This document shows positions 1 to 15,987 of a DNA stretch of 64,000 nucleotides, piece after piece. Below the pieces are notes generated by a model that worked only from the letters and a program-made list of their open reading frames with translations, was not told the origin of the DNA and made no database searches. Source of the DNA: Botryococcus braunii (Eukaryota > Chlorophyta > Trebouxiophyceae). Position numbers and translations under genes: made by a program. The stretch lies in contig KV908340.1 of NCBI GenBank assembly GCA_002005505.1, positions 916,512-980,511 on the forward strand. Direction: 5' to 3'. Position 1 is the stretch's first letter; each line of letters opens with the position of its first letter.

Positions 1-201
1 TTGCCGGGCAAAAATTGTGCATCAATCTCTCCGTGCCCTGAGGAGCGCACTGAGGAGAGCTTGTGCATGGGCCCTCATGCCCTCAGTGAAGGGCAAATGC
101 ATCAGCCCCTTGTGCAGACACCCTCCACATCCTCATGTAAGATTGGCAAAGCGGCAAAACTATGCAGAAGCGACTATTCAGGCCTTCTAAATGAAGTTGC
201 G

Positions 202-311
202 GCATCACTCATGCTGGGAGGCCTCACCTCTAACCCCCGTCCCCGCCGGGATGCTTCCCAGCATTACTAAGGCCTCCCAGGATTACTAAGGCCTCCCAGC
301 ATGAGTGATGC
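202..311. repeat. 21-bp perfect inverted repeat at minisatellite edge
   Basis: Bases 202-222 are the exact reverse complement of bases 291-311, which include one minisatellite unit. A single repeat unit therefore lies in inverted orientation just outside the array, separated by 68 bp. Confidence 0.85.
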
Positions 312-635
312 CTCCCAGCAGTACTAAGACCTCGCAGCATCAGTGGGTGCCCCCAGCATTACTAAAACCTCCCAGCTGTAGTGAGGCCAGCCAGCATTAG
401 TAAGGTCTCCCAGCATCAGTGAGGCCTCCCGGCATAAGTGAGGCCTATCAGAGTTAGTAAGGCCTCCCAGCATCAATAAGGCCTCTTGCCCTAAGCGAGG
501 CCTCCCACCATCACGAAGGCCTCCCATATTTACAGTGGCCTCCCATCACTACTAAGGCCTTCCAGGAGTGGAAAGGCCTCCCAGCATAATTGAGTCCTCC
601 AAGCGTTAGAGAGGCCTCCCAGAATGCCCTCAGCA
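252..635. repeat. 19-bp minisatellite, about 20 copies
   Basis: Imperfect tandem units with core GGCCTCCCAGCATTACTAA. Successive cores start at 252, 271, 290, 309 and 328, so the period is exactly 19 bp. Because 19 is not a multiple of 3, any reading frame through it repeats every 19 residues, which explains the Leu/Gly-rich frame on the minus strand at 324-527; I do not regard that as a gene. Confidence 0.85.
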
Positions 636-2335
636 CCAGGACAAGGCACACACAGTCTCTGCACTCCAGATTCAAGATACACATACCCAGGACCAGGCCC
701 CTAACATATCCCAAATCCAAGCACCAGGACTTGGGCGGGGCGCACTGGCATGTGCACCCTGTCCAACCCAGTCAGGTTCAAAGGCCAAAGGAGAGGAAAG
801 GGGGGCAGGGGGGGGAGGGAGGGAGAGAGAGAGAGAGTGTGTGTGTGTGTCACATACCGATGATGCTGTTGGGATTCTGAATTTGGACTCCAGGGTTGTA
901 GCCCCTGCTGGTGGGATCCTGGAGCACAGGCACACACACAATCCTTTAAAAACATGATCTCTAGTCAATCATTTTTTGGGAACAGAGATGCACACCCACC
1001 ATACATGTAACAACAACTGATGAAACACGAGCTCAGATTCCTTCAAACTGTTGGAGATTAAGTTAGTAGCCAGGAGCTTGCCATCAACTTCAGGGCATAT
1101 ACACTGGAGCATTAGGGTGACGCCTCAGCACCAAGAATTCCAAGACCAAGTGTAATGTAAGAGATATACTCTATAGGATGGGGGCCCGGGGGTGGGGGTT
1201 GTGTTTACCCCTAGTTGCTGCGTCCCGCCAACATCAGGTATTGATGTCACTTTGGTGGCACCTCTGGCTTGAGGATCATTTGCTTCCGCATCAGGTTGAC
1301 CACTTGGGTCCTGAAGTAACCTCCTGGGGGATGTCTGCTCATCTACACAGCCACAGAACTCCGTCAACCTCATGGTTTTGTCGCTGTCACCACCAATGCA
1401 GAGCTTTCAAGAGGCCTTCATGAAGTGAGATCTTTTCAACTCGTAGATGGTATATCCATTCAGTCGAAACCTGTCTGATAAGACTTGTGCGGGAGAGACT
1501 GGAAAGCCGGATCCCCGATCTGAAATTGTACCGCCATAAAGGCGTGACTTGAACGGAAACAGGGCCAACGGGTACTCCATAGAGGGAGTTTTAACTGTTT
1601 GCAATGTCACATGAAGACATACCTGTTGCGACCGTTGTTGCGACGAGTAATAGGCTTGCGGTAGCTATCACCACATGTTCCACAAGACGGACACGGGTGG
1701 TCATCCCCATGGCAGGGAGATTGAATTTGATCAGATTATAGGCTACCAAGCTTTGTGAAGATCAAATTATTAGCAACGCAGAACAAAGGGCCCGGTCGGC
1801 CCGAAAATGTGCTTGACCGGCGCCTATGTAAACCTGCGTTCGCAGGCGCCTGCCTGAGTGGCTCTTATGCACTCAAAATAAATGGGATTCCTCTGAAAGG
1901 GCTGATCAGCTGGAAGGACATCATGTCACCGGCATGACGGACGGAATCTCTGTCTATCTATAAGTTACGGCTTCCCTCCGGTACAAAAGACGCATCCATG
2001 ATATCAACAAACGTGATCAACCCAGGCGTTGAGTGGGAAGGTGACACGTGTCAGTTCGTTGAGTTCTACGCGGCAACTGTTGAAAACAGCGGGTGTAGCG
2101 CGGCCGCTGGCCGGGCCCCCTCGGCGCGTCGCCGTGGGTGAACGTACGAAGCTCGACGATTCCTTGGGATGCCGTGCATTGGGAATGTCTCCTCGAAACT
2201 CCCACTGGACAGAAGAATTGTAATACCCATCTTACGCATTCAGAACAGAAAAATCCTGTCAGCCGGAGCATTTCGGTTGCAGTTAGGAAGTGTTGACTGG
2301 AAGTTTACGTTTGAACTTGACCTTGGGAGCAGATT
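636..2335. other. Region upstream of first BTB-BACK gene; no gene seen
   Basis: Only short, non-overlapping open frames without recognisable domains. A small G/GA/GT-rich microsatellite lies at about 799-851. The last few hundred bases are probably promoter and 5' UTR of the gene starting at 2336, but I see no diagnostic element. Confidence 0.4.
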
Positions 2336-5576
<3,241 letters not shown>

Positions 5577-5651
5577 AGAACAAAAACATTTGGGACAACC
5601 TTAGCTTTGCAGTGACGGCAAGATTGTCGAAGACACGGTGGAACTTCCAGT

Positions 5652-5893
5652 GGGGGGGGGGGGGGGGAGGGAGGGGGATTGCTGTACTATATATATATAG
5701 TATATATGGTATATATATATATACTATATATATAGTACTATATATATATAGTATATATAGTATATATAGTATATATATATAGTATATATATATATATATA
5801 TATATATAGTATATATAGTATATATAGTATATAGTATATATATAGTACTATATATATATATATAGTATATATGGTATATATATATATATATAC
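5652..5893. repeat. G-run followed by (TA)n / TATATAGTA array
   Basis: A G-rich run at 5652-5680, then alternating AT blocks punctuated by AGTA/TACT steps from about 5687 to 5893. The array is highly self-complementary. It begins about 110 bp after the gene 1 stop codon. Confidence 0.9.
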
Positions 5894-6116
5894 CAGGCCT
5901 AGGTTTCTTTAAAAAATCAGATGTATGCATAGGTATCGACAGAAGTTACAACGTTCATTGAAAAGGAATGGACTTCCTTTGTCATGCCGCAGCTACTATA
6001 GATATCTAACATCCAAACGACTGGGGATGGTAAACTCAATGGTAAACTTCTGGACAGACATAATTATGTGAATCGTATTCATGTTCATGCATGCGTTCAT
6101 ATGATTACACATGTGC

Positions 6117-6270
6117 GCATACATATGTTGTACTACACATGTGTACACATGTGCGCATACCCATGCGTACATGTACATGTACGCATACATATGTTGTACT
6201 ACGTAGTATATATACACATGTGTACACATGTGCGCATACACATGCGTACATGTACGCATACATATGTTGG
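6117..6270. repeat. Palindromic direct repeat (two units)
   Basis: Two imperfect units of roughly 75 bp. Each runs through ACATGTGTACACATGTGCGC, then a CATGCGTACATGTACGC-type palindrome, and ends in CATACATATGTTG. Each unit is itself built from CATG, GTAC and TACGTA palindromes. Confidence 0.8.
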
Positions 6271-6633
6271 AGGACTCAGGATGACGCCGTTCTCATGCAT
6301 ATGCAGATGCAAATGATCGTATTTTCTTTGGAAAGCAAGACTACCTGGACGTACACCAATAGTAATTGACCGAGTGCACTTCAGGAATATTAATATCAAT
6401 ATTCCGGACGGAGCTGTGGGTTCGAAGGTGGCAACAGTGGAAGACATGTATGTGCACATGTCCATACACTTCCACGTATGCAGACGTACATATGGCGACA
6501 AGCTTGCCAGCTAAAACTAAGTCCAACATCCTGGAGCATTTTCGAACATTTAAGGAGACGTCGGGTTTGTAGGCAAGCAATGGTGTACACGTGCACAAAC
6601 TACACGTACGAATGTAGCTCCACAGGGACTGGT

Positions 6634-6663
6634 GCACTAGTGCTGTACGTACAGCACTAGTGC
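6634..6663. repeat. 30-bp perfect palindrome
   Basis: The left half GCACTAGTGCTGTAC is followed directly by its exact reverse complement, with no spacer. Confidence 0.95.
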
Positions 6664-6900
6664 TACAGCTGTGCACATGAACATGTACCGACAGCAGTCA
6701 GCGCATGTCACATACAATGATTGCGACACAATGACATCGATGCACCGTTCGAACAGGGCCCTAGCCGAGTGGTGCGTGCGTGTGCACATGTGCAGATGTG
6801 GACCGGGCGGGAAACATCCCTTTCGACTAGGCCTGTAGGCCAGCAATCATAGCAGTGTCTGCAACGAGAAATACCAACTTGCATGCACATGCACACGGAG

Positions 6901-6927
6901 ACGCGCACCCACACACGCGCGCGCGCG

Positions 6928-7010
<83 letters not shown>

Positions 7011-7030
7011 CCACACAACCACACACATAC
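6901..7030. repeat. (CG)n-(CA)n compound microsatellite
   Basis: Alternating CG block (about 6915-6936) followed by (CA)n with a few interruptions to about 7030. Alternating purine-pyrimidine DNA of this kind can adopt Z-form; no gene is associated. Confidence 0.9.
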
Positions 7031-10000
7031 ACACGTAAAGCTTACGGCCCACATGTGTGTATACATTGGCCTAAGGTCACCCGTCCTCACAAGCCGTTTT
7101 TTCCTGGCGTTCTAAAAATCTTAGGATGTTCTGGAGGCTGAAATATTCATTCTTAATAATGGATACTGGTCCCAATTTTGGCCACAAGAGGACATGTTTC
7201 CCGATGGTGTCCAAGCCAGAAGCTAGAGTTCGACCTTTGCTAACTTTGAACAATTGAAAAGAAGTTACAACTGGGGGAGTCTGTCCAGCTGCAGCTTCCC
7301 TGTTCTCTTGGCCCCGGGGCTACTTTTCTGGCGACTCCGTGGTCCCGGCTGGTAAAGGGAGTTGGGGGAGTATGGAGCCATTGGTTACATTCTGAAAGTG
7401 GAGGGCTCTCTATGGAACTTGTTGCTGTGCACTAGAAAAGGTCGAACCCCGGAGGACCCCGGGTGCCAATTTTGTTTAGCATAAGTGCTGGTCCCCCTTT
7501 GCCCAAAAATTGCAGCTCCCTCCCACGTTTGCCCACACTGTGCTTTATATAGTGCACTGAAACCATACTATATTGTACGCCATACACTATAGCTAGCCCC
7601 CCACCCCCCCCCGGGGGGGGGGGGTTAAAGTTCGTATACCTACGTACGCCACACCACGTGCACGCAGTTATGTGCACTAGTGCCAGTACTGGCACATGCA
7701 CACGTTCATGTGGAGGGAGTGGGAGGTCTGGGCCTTCTGGGATAGTATCAATAAATCGGTGTCCGAGAATGTTTGTGTGAAGTGATCAAACTCAACGTAG
7801 CTACCAGTAGTTGGGACAATGCAATGTTTTCACAAGGCATGCCTTTTAGTATATGGGTATCTACATCCAACCATACCTCTAGGTTTCTCTGACCACAATT
7901 GCAAGTGCCCATCATAAGCTGGTGACACATAAATAGCAACACAATTTTGCACCTGAACACTCCCTGGGTGCAGTACTGGTATACGTATGTTGGTTTACGT
8001 ATGTGATGCAAAGGAAGTTGACAAGGGGATAAATGGCAGGTTACAGGAGGGCCAGCCTCTTTGGCTAAGGCCTTTTCTAAACTCGACATGTTGAGACCTC
8101 ATTAGTCATATTTGTACTACGGCGAGATGGCCCTGCCAAATTGGCATATTTTGAGGGTATTGCTGGGATCCGGTAGGGTTTGTATCTCTGGGCCACCACC
8201 TTTACTTTCGAAGTGAAACAGGACCGTAAATATTTCCCTATCCCTTTTGTAGGGATCATGTGGTTGGTTTTGGGTGGCGTCGCGGAGCAGTTACGGGGAA
8301 GGTGCACATGCAGCTGAAGATCATATTCGTTCCCTGCTTCCATAGCCAGAAGTCTGGTAGGATATGAGGGGATATCTTTCATTGAAAGATCTACGTACTT
8401 GCAACACGAGAATGACAACACAACAAAGGGGCACGCTGGCGGGCGTTAAGCACACGATTGGGGAGATCCTGCGTAGATGAAGGGGACAGGGAGGGGACAG
8501 GGAAGAAAATTCCAGCAACAGAAAAATTCCAGTGAAAATCTGTCCACCAACGAATCCGCTGCCCACGCAACCCCAAGAAAAAATTCTCCCCCCCAAACAA
8601 CCCCTTCCCCTTAAAAATTCCCCCATTATTCTTTTAAGCCATCCAAGAAGTTACATCTGTCCAGCCACTAGGGCATGATGAGATGTCCACAACACACACA
8701 CAAGCCGAGAACAGACCACTAGAGGGAACTAGGTTGACTGGCCCTCTGCCGCACTGCGTGGCTGCGACCGGTGTAGCGTCCCCTTTTCTTCGTGTGACGA
8801 TTAGGAACAGACCAGAATGGCCTCTTTGGTTTGAAAACAGTCCAAAACTAGAATCCTAAACGTCAGGAACGGGCCAGACGTGGGTACAATCCCACGCGGT
8901 TCTTGTACTCCTGTAGCAGCGACCCCTTGCCTGAACCGTCAAGCCAGCGGCCCTTTGCCTGGACCCTTGTATGTCATAACCCATTGTTTCTCACATGAGC
9001 TCAAGTTTTCTATGATGATGAGCTGATATCAGTATTCTGCAGACAGGTTCGTTTCCGAGTGTCCTGCTCTGGGGCTGACTGCTGCTAACGTTGACCGGAG
9101 CTAACGTCGCGCAGCCTGTAGGCTCTCTTCTGCACGTGTTTGTCCTTAAGTCAACCATTATCATATTTGGTGTGGTTTGTGGGCCTCCTTGGTAGGCACA
9201 TAGTCGTTGCTTGCCACGATCTCCTACCCAATGGCATTCAACAAACCACAGGACTCAACCATTAAACTACCGAACCGCTATATATTGTTGTTACGGATGC
9301 AATCTAGTATGAATGCAGGATTACGATCTTTGTATTTGCTGGAAGGCGAGAAGTGCTGGAGCCGATCAGCGAGTAAAATCAAGTAGGCTAATTTGCATAC
9401 ACAAACGATAGCCTTTCGAAACACCACGTGCTGGCAATATTTTGGACTGTGAGCTTGCCTTAGTCTTTTGTACGAAGTGGAGTGGAGATGATTGCCGTCA
9501 TTCGACTGTCCACTGTGCAAACTGCGTCACACAGCGGATACCGTCAGAGGAACTCAAATGGCACGCAGAACAGTACAAACTACTGCGTTTAGTGTGATAA
9601 TTGGAAAACGAAAATCAATGGATGCAAATGTGTACCAGTGAAGGGATAGAACAGCATGCTGGGTATAGAGGCAGGGAACTGCACAGGCATGCCATTTTGT
9701 GATAAGGTGATAAGGTGACTCTGCAATCTCTCTGATTAATGAGCATCAGGCACCCCTTGAGCAGCGCTCTATCTGCCAGATGCCTCACCGGGTACAAAGT
9801 CATAAATGGTCTACCCTCATCAAGTACACAAGAATTGTCCTGGGTGAAACCCTCTGTCAATATTCATGGCCAAACCAATTTTAACGGAGTGTGCAGGTGC
9901 TAGGTGGGCTTCCAAGTTCAGAACACAGCACCCTGCAGCGCGCTTTTAGTGTTCCAAACCAGGAACGCGTGGGGCCACATAACCGAATACGAACGGGAGG

Positions 10001-10339
10001 GCCGAGGCGTGGTGGCACACGCGTGGCTTATTAAAATCTCAACATATGACCTCGGCGGTGCTTCAAGTGCCACAACAAGGTTACTCCTTTTTCTAGTGCA
10101 AAGGTGTCAAACATCTGGCGAGCACATGTCTTGTGGACCTGGTCCCCAACATGTGTGGCATCAGAGCTGGACTCAGCAGCTTTGATGGCACGAAATACCA
10201 GTGCAGATTTGACCTTGTCCGCAGTGCAGATTTTTGAGAAGGCTTAATCCAGGATCTCTGGGCGCATTGAGGGCCTGCATGCTGATGCAAACTGCTCACT
10301 CATGACGTGGCTGAGTGCGAAGCATGCACTGCAGGAGTC

Positions 10340-11425
10340 ATGACATCGATGCTCCCTCTGCGGCAACATGGTGGGGACGGGGCGTCCCGCTCCTCCAGCA
10401 CAGCTCCCGCCCAATGCCCTCCAGCAACAGCTTCAGCAGCTCCAGCAGCGGTACCCCGGGAACCAAGAAGCGTGCCTTGGTGGAAGGCCTGGCTCACGAT
10501 TTCAATCTTCAGATTTGCTTCGGGAGAGCTCGAAGGGCTGTACGAGCACTACATCGCCAGCACCGTCAATCTTTGGACCCTTGCGCACAGCGGCCACGTC
10601 ATCATGGGCTGGATCGTGTTCACGCAGAAGCTCATGACTGCCCCTAGGAAGCTGCGTGCGTATGTTCCTGCCGCCTGGCCCATCGCTTTTCTCCACCCGC
10701 TCCAAGCGGGGATTCTGATCCTCATCATCCTGTTTAAGCCGGCGTTCTACAACCAACACCGCCAAGCTCTTCATGCCGGCGTCATCTGCGTGTTCATGAC
10801 AACCTTCCGCATGGCGCGAGCGGTGGTCCTGTGGATGCGCCTGGCCAACGCAAAAGGCGTACAAAGCTGGATGCAGCAGCTGCAGTCGTTCACGGTCGAG
10901 AACTTCTACTTCACCATCATGTGGGTGCTCCAGGTGGCGTACCCTGTCGCGCAAGTTCCCGCCATCGTCCTTGCGACTGTCTACATGCTGTCTGAGATGG
11001 CGAGCAACACGCACCTGTGCAGCTTGCCGCAATGGCGGGACAACATCAGCGTCATTGCCACCGTGTCCCCGAGGGTCCTCGCATGGACTCGGACGGCCTC
11101 AAGCTGGATCAGCGGCCTGGGGCATCCCGACTTGGCGGCGAAGGCCATGAGCATGGAGCTTAGCTGCCCTGCTGCGCTGGGGTTCTGGCAGGTGGTTGGC
11201 TGGTGGCTGGCCTGCCACGCCGCATTTGCTGCGGAAGTGTTCCGGCGTAGGGCTTTTCTCCGGACTCATGCGGCACTGGCGCACTTGGGCCCCGCCCATT
11301 TGGAAGCTGCCATGAAGTGGCCTTTTGGGAGGAGCTCGATGCTCCTGCGCATGATCATCACGTCTCTTGCGCTGTCCTGCTATGCCAGCGTGTTCTGGAG
11401 CATAATTCTGCATGTCATTCAATGA
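10340..11425 (+). CDS. Polytopic membrane protein, unknown function (copy A)
   Basis: Single-exon frame of 361 residues from the first in-frame ATG. Hydrophobic segments suited to membrane helices lie at about nt 10677-10737 (WPIAFLHPLQAGILILIILF), 10765-10820, 10907-10990 (FYFTIMWVLQVAYPVAQVP), 11183-11240 (ALGFWQVVGWWLACHAAF) and 11344-11410. Basic residues flank several of them, so five or six helices are likely. I do not recognise the family. In copy B the frame starts further upstream at an ATG (39497), and the homologous codon here is CTG (10292-10294), so this copy has either lost 16 N-terminal residues or lost its true start. Conservation of the frame in both copies supports a real gene. 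Confidence 0.6.
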   Translation: MTSMLPLRQHGGDGASRSSSTAPAQCPPATASAAPAAVPREPRSVPWWKAWLTISIFRFASGELEGLYEHYIASTVNLWTLAHSGHVIMGWIVFTQKLMTAPRKLRAYVPAAWPIAFLHPLQAGILILIILFKPAFYNQHRQALHAGVICVFMTTFRMARAVVLWMRLANAKGVQSWMQQLQSFTVENFYFTIMWVLQVAYPVAQVPAIVLATVYMLSEMASNTHLCSLPQWRDNISVIATVSPRVLAWTRTASSWISGLGHPDLAAKAMSMELSCPAALGFWQVVGWWLACHAAFAAEVFRRRAFLRTHAALAHLGPAHLEAAMKWPFGRSSMLLRMIITSLALSCYASVFWSIILHVIQ

Positions 11426-13195
11426 GACCCAGGCTTCCAGACGGACACATTCGAATCCATAGATTCCATAGATGGATGAAATCCTGACTTGCGGTTCCTG
11501 AGGACCTGAATTACCCGACCCAGTGACCCCAAGGACAAATGCCTCCACCATTAACATGGGGCTGTTTCTAACCAAATGTTGGGCATCCACGTAGTCATCC
11601 TTACAGGGCACCTGATTTGAAGGCCCATGGTATGTATTTGGAAATTGCGCATTAGGTCTGAGTGGGACAAAGAGAACATGCTGAGGATATGGATTTTGGT
11701 TTTAAACCTTCTATCAGCGGTCGGACGACCCTGTCAAATTTAAAGAGGACTCCCACGAGTTGACAATTACCTTTCAATGTCGGGCATTTTGAGTAATTAG
11801 TTTTCTGTGTCGGGCAGCATTGGAGTTTGGGATTGCAAACCTCCGGGAATATGCGGTATGCCTTCCATTTATTTCCAGTCAAGTTTGTTCCTTTAACTTG
11901 AACAGGTCGCTTGCGTATACCCTGCAAGGTAGGAACAACTTAGCTACGTAGCTAAGTCGTATACGCTGCAACGTATTAGTGGCTTTGAAGTCAAAGTAAC
12001 AAAGGGAAATGATGTGGGTCCTGGCTGAAAAGATGTTCAAAGAGTGAAGAATTTGAGTGGGAAATGGGGAAGACAAATATGAGGGAAAAAGTGAGAAGGT
12101 ACCACGGCTACATGTACATGACATTTCCACCATGTGTGCTTCCAGAGCTTCAGATCTGTATCTTTCGATCTGGTGTGTGGCCAGTGGGACCGTATGTCAC
12201 CAGCAGGCAGACCAGGCATGTTAGCAGCAGGCAGACCTAGATGGTAATTAGCTATCTACCTTCATAAGGTATACCTACGTAGGGCTCGTACCTTCAGAAG
12301 GTACCGTTATACACACCTTTGTAAGGTATATCTAGCTAGGCAAACCCTATAGGTAGGGATCTTGGCCGTCGTCGCAAAAGCATGCATGCTATCTTGGTAA
12401 GCCTGGGCTAGCGCGTACACGTACGTAAGTATATTTACATGCGTATAGTAAACGTATGGGAGAAGGCCATTTGCTGTACCATGGATCCATCCGGATGCCC
12501 CCATCGGGACATATTGCGAGTACCTACGATCGTAGGTAAGCGCTCGTGAGAAGGTACACGTATATGCATATTGTAGAGCAGGATTGTATATCCTGATCAG
12601 GATCTACAAGCTGGTTCAAACGGAGAGGGACGGTCACGTTTATTGAAAATGGGTCGCGCTAATCGATTGCCGATATCTTGTTGTAGAGCAAGCTTTTGGT
12701 CCTGCTGGGCAGCATTCTTTTATTGGAATAACTTGGAAACTGGTGAAAGCAACGCTATTCATGCGCATTGATTGTACATGTATGCATGCATCCAGAGCAT
12801 GGTCAATGGATCTTTCCACTTGAGAAAATAGTGGAAAGCTTTTTACAATCATCTCTAAGTACGAGCTCCTGCAGGTACATAAGTGTACAGCTGCAGTACA
12901 GGTACATACTTATAAGTGCACGCGTAGACAATGGCAAGAACAGCATGCGATCAGCATGACATGAGGGTTCAGTCAGGAAGCCTCATGGAGTTTTCCACCG
13001 ATGATGCACCACTGCGCGTCCGTATTCATCAGCAAAGGCCTCTGGAAACTCAGTTGTATTGTGGTGTACTGAGGGTTTAGCAAACGTTGTGCTAGCACAG
13101 CAACGATTTTAACGTTCCTAAGTGTCAAAGCTTTTAAGTTGGGGAATCTGAACCGCTAGGCAGGGCTGGGCCTGTCTGATAATTGGCATATCAAG

Positions 13196-13362
13196 TTGGG
13201 TCACAGCTGTGGGTCACGATCGTTGCTGTGGGTCACAATCACAGCTGTGGGTCACAATCATATGAGCAATGCATTGCTGTGGGTCACAATCACATGAGCA
13301 ATGCATTGCTGTTGGTCACAATCACAGCTGTGGGTCACAATCATTGCTGTGGGTCACAACTG
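13196..13362. repeat. GTGGGTCACAATC minisatellite
   Basis: About eight copies of a GCTGTGGGTCACAATCA-type unit with spacers such as ATGAGCAATGCATT. Counterpart in copy B at 42381-42545. Confidence 0.85.
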
Positions 13363-15903
13363 CGTGACAATAGGCTGCAGCCGTTTGTCAGGCAATGTGG
13401 ACGGGGACGAATAATTATTCGTTTATAATGCAATATTGCCATGGGCCCTGTCTGGTTTTGGCTTCCAAGGCGGTTGCAGGTGTCAAGTGCAGCGCAGCTC
13501 GACTCGAGGAGGGAGTGCCTCCAGAGGAAAGCGTATTTGTAGTAAATGAAGAACATGTATATACCAGTTGTTCAGGTGTTGCACGTACTATATACGTACT
13601 GCACACGGTGCACAGCACAAATCCGGTTGTTTAACGTTCGGCAGTTACAAATCCCCACACATTTGTCCAACGAGTACGTACTTGCATTGCCATAGAGTGT
13701 GGTGCAGAGTCATTCTTGGGGATCCTTGCCGATCTGAGCAGAGCACCGCCAATCGTGATGGGAGTGCTCTCCAGGGGTTCTCCACCCCTGGCGCACATGA
13801 CTTGTGCGACATGGGCTTCTGCATGTTTCCAAGTCTAGGGTTTGAAACAAGTCCTTTTAATGGCGATATTCTGTAGGAAAGCTTCCCAGTTAGGGGTGTA
13901 TTTGAGGGTTTTCCAGTTATTAAGGGGAAATCCATGTACTAGTCATGCAAGTACGTTGTACTCACGCATGTGCAAGTGCTCGTTTGCCTGCAGGCGATTC
14001 AAGGTTACGTAACCATAAAATGCTCCATCAGCAGGGTACCACGAAATCATAGGGAAGAGACCAGCACGGAGTACAGGCTCTTTTAGAAAGCAAGCTGCAG
14101 GTTTCTTGCCAAGAGCTCCACCAAGAGTGTACCTAGCTAGTGAGACTGGTCACTTGGACAGCAGGGCCTGGACACCTTTCTACATTCAGGCGAGGCCAAA
14201 AACACAAGTGGACAGTAAGAATAAGCTATCTGTTGCAGAACTACATTGCTCTTCTTAAACAAAGGTCATCTAAAGGGAATGTGCCGGTACCGGTTCAGAC
14301 ATACGTGTGTATGTATATAATCCGAATCCATGCATAGCTCTGCATGCACTCTAGAAACCTCCAGTGCGTTAGGATGTCCGGCTTACCATTAATGTTAGTA
14401 CTATCCACGGAACACAAGTAGCTTTAGATAATTGTAGTCAGTACTGCTGGCTCCATATGGAACACGAGTACATTCAGATTATTAGATTAAGTACTGCTGG
14501 CTCAGCGAACCGAAACCAAAATACGACTGTGCGTGTACTAGTAGTACATGTAGTACTAATACATGTTTTAAGCCACAGGACAAAATGGTTCCGGAAAGCA
14601 TGTCCTGAATATGAGGTCTCACATTTTTAGAACTATTCAAGCTGCTCCTCTACGTTGAAAAGGCGTGATTACATTGTAATCTTAATGAACTTAATCCTTG
14701 CGCAATCCTTGCAAGGATATTGTGCAGGCTCTCGATTGCGGGTCAGCTTCGCCACCTGATGCCCGTTTTTGGACCCACAGAATCCTAGAAGACACACCAG
14801 TTGCAAATTTGATGAGGTAAAAGGTTCACACTCCATTTAGTAGTACTTGAGGTATACCTAAGGTAATACGTATACCTAAAGTATACGTATACCTTTGGCG
14901 CCGACCGATAGTTGATCTCATTGGTCATTTAAAATGACCATACCAATAGCTCATGGAGCCCAGCGACCCCTCCCAGAACGTCCGCATCACCTCCAAACCT
15001 CCTCATTTGAGAGGTTCATAAATGCTGACTGGCGAGGACTATTACTCACCATGACTCCATAATGGACTTTCCACCAGATAGAAATCTCCATCCGCTCAAC
15101 TTCATTAAAGGTTTAAGGACGCATCCGCATGATATCATCGATGCTGTCGCAAGAGCCCGATAGGAGGTTGTAGCCATTAAGGCCTCCTAGGTGGCCACAA
15201 AGCCCGAGATCGGCATCTGCCCCTCGGTGACCATGCACATTCTTGTTCAAGCCCTTGCGACCACTTCACACTGTTCATGTACGTACACTGTTGTTGCTTC
15301 TTGTTTTCACTACGACCACTTCACACTGTTCATGTACGTACGTTCATGTATGTGGTATACCCATGATAACCATGCACAGCCACTGACATGGCGAGCTCGT
15401 TTGCAAGAAAAGTGACCACTGGGCCTGCAAGGAATACACATGCATGATGCACATGTTTTCCACCCTCCAGAACCCGATACTTCCAAATTTCATCCAATAT
15501 ACATGACCCTGGGGCTCACTGGAATCCTCATGTACGTTCCATCTGATCCACACAAAAAACACGCCTCTGATGCAGGTTACTGTCAAAAGTGGGTCCACAG
15601 TGGTGGGCACAGACCACGCACGGGCGTCCCGGATACAAAAACTGCATTCAACCCCAGCCTAAAGGGGGGATGGAGACTATCTAAAAGAAGCCTACATCGG
15701 TTAGTCAAACGACAAGAAATCAAAAGTGAAGGCCTTTATCAGGCTGACTGGTGGCATTTGGTAACCAAAAGTCCAATCGATTGCCTTTTACCACATCCAT
15801 GCTGCAAGTAAGATATATCTTGACCAACACTGCACCTAACGATCGGAATCCAACGCACTGAATGGCGCGACGTTCATTCCATGTGAATATGCATGCGTGT
15901 GCC

Positions 15904-15904
<1 letters not shown>

Positions 15905-15959
<55 letters not shown>

Positions 15960-15987
15960 TGTGTGATTGTGTGTGTCTGTGTGTGTA
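15905..15987. repeat. (GT)n microsatellite, copy A
   Basis: (GT)n with a few GTCTGT and GATTGT interruptions. The copy B counterpart (about 45092-45190) is longer. Confidence 0.9.

Larger units (their letters stand above)
5577..9632. other. Gene-poor region between gene 1 and the tandem duplication
   Basis: Holds a G-run and (TA)n tract, a palindrome-rich tract, a CG/CA microsatellite and a C/G-run palindrome near 7600-7625. On the minus strand, 8295-8397 is a possible exon (acceptor gcaag, donor gtaact) whose translation includes GNEYDLQLHVHLP; it faintly resembles the seipin core but is not secure. Nothing else is convincing. Confidence 0.4.

Noticed and set aside
1..270. Frame at the left edge of the window
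   Set aside because: Begins without ATG, runs into the minisatellite and has no recognisable domain.
15440..15811. 123-codon open frame, repeated at 44625-44996
   Set aside because: Stop-free in both copies, but the copies are too similar for conservation to be informative and no domain or splice context is seen.
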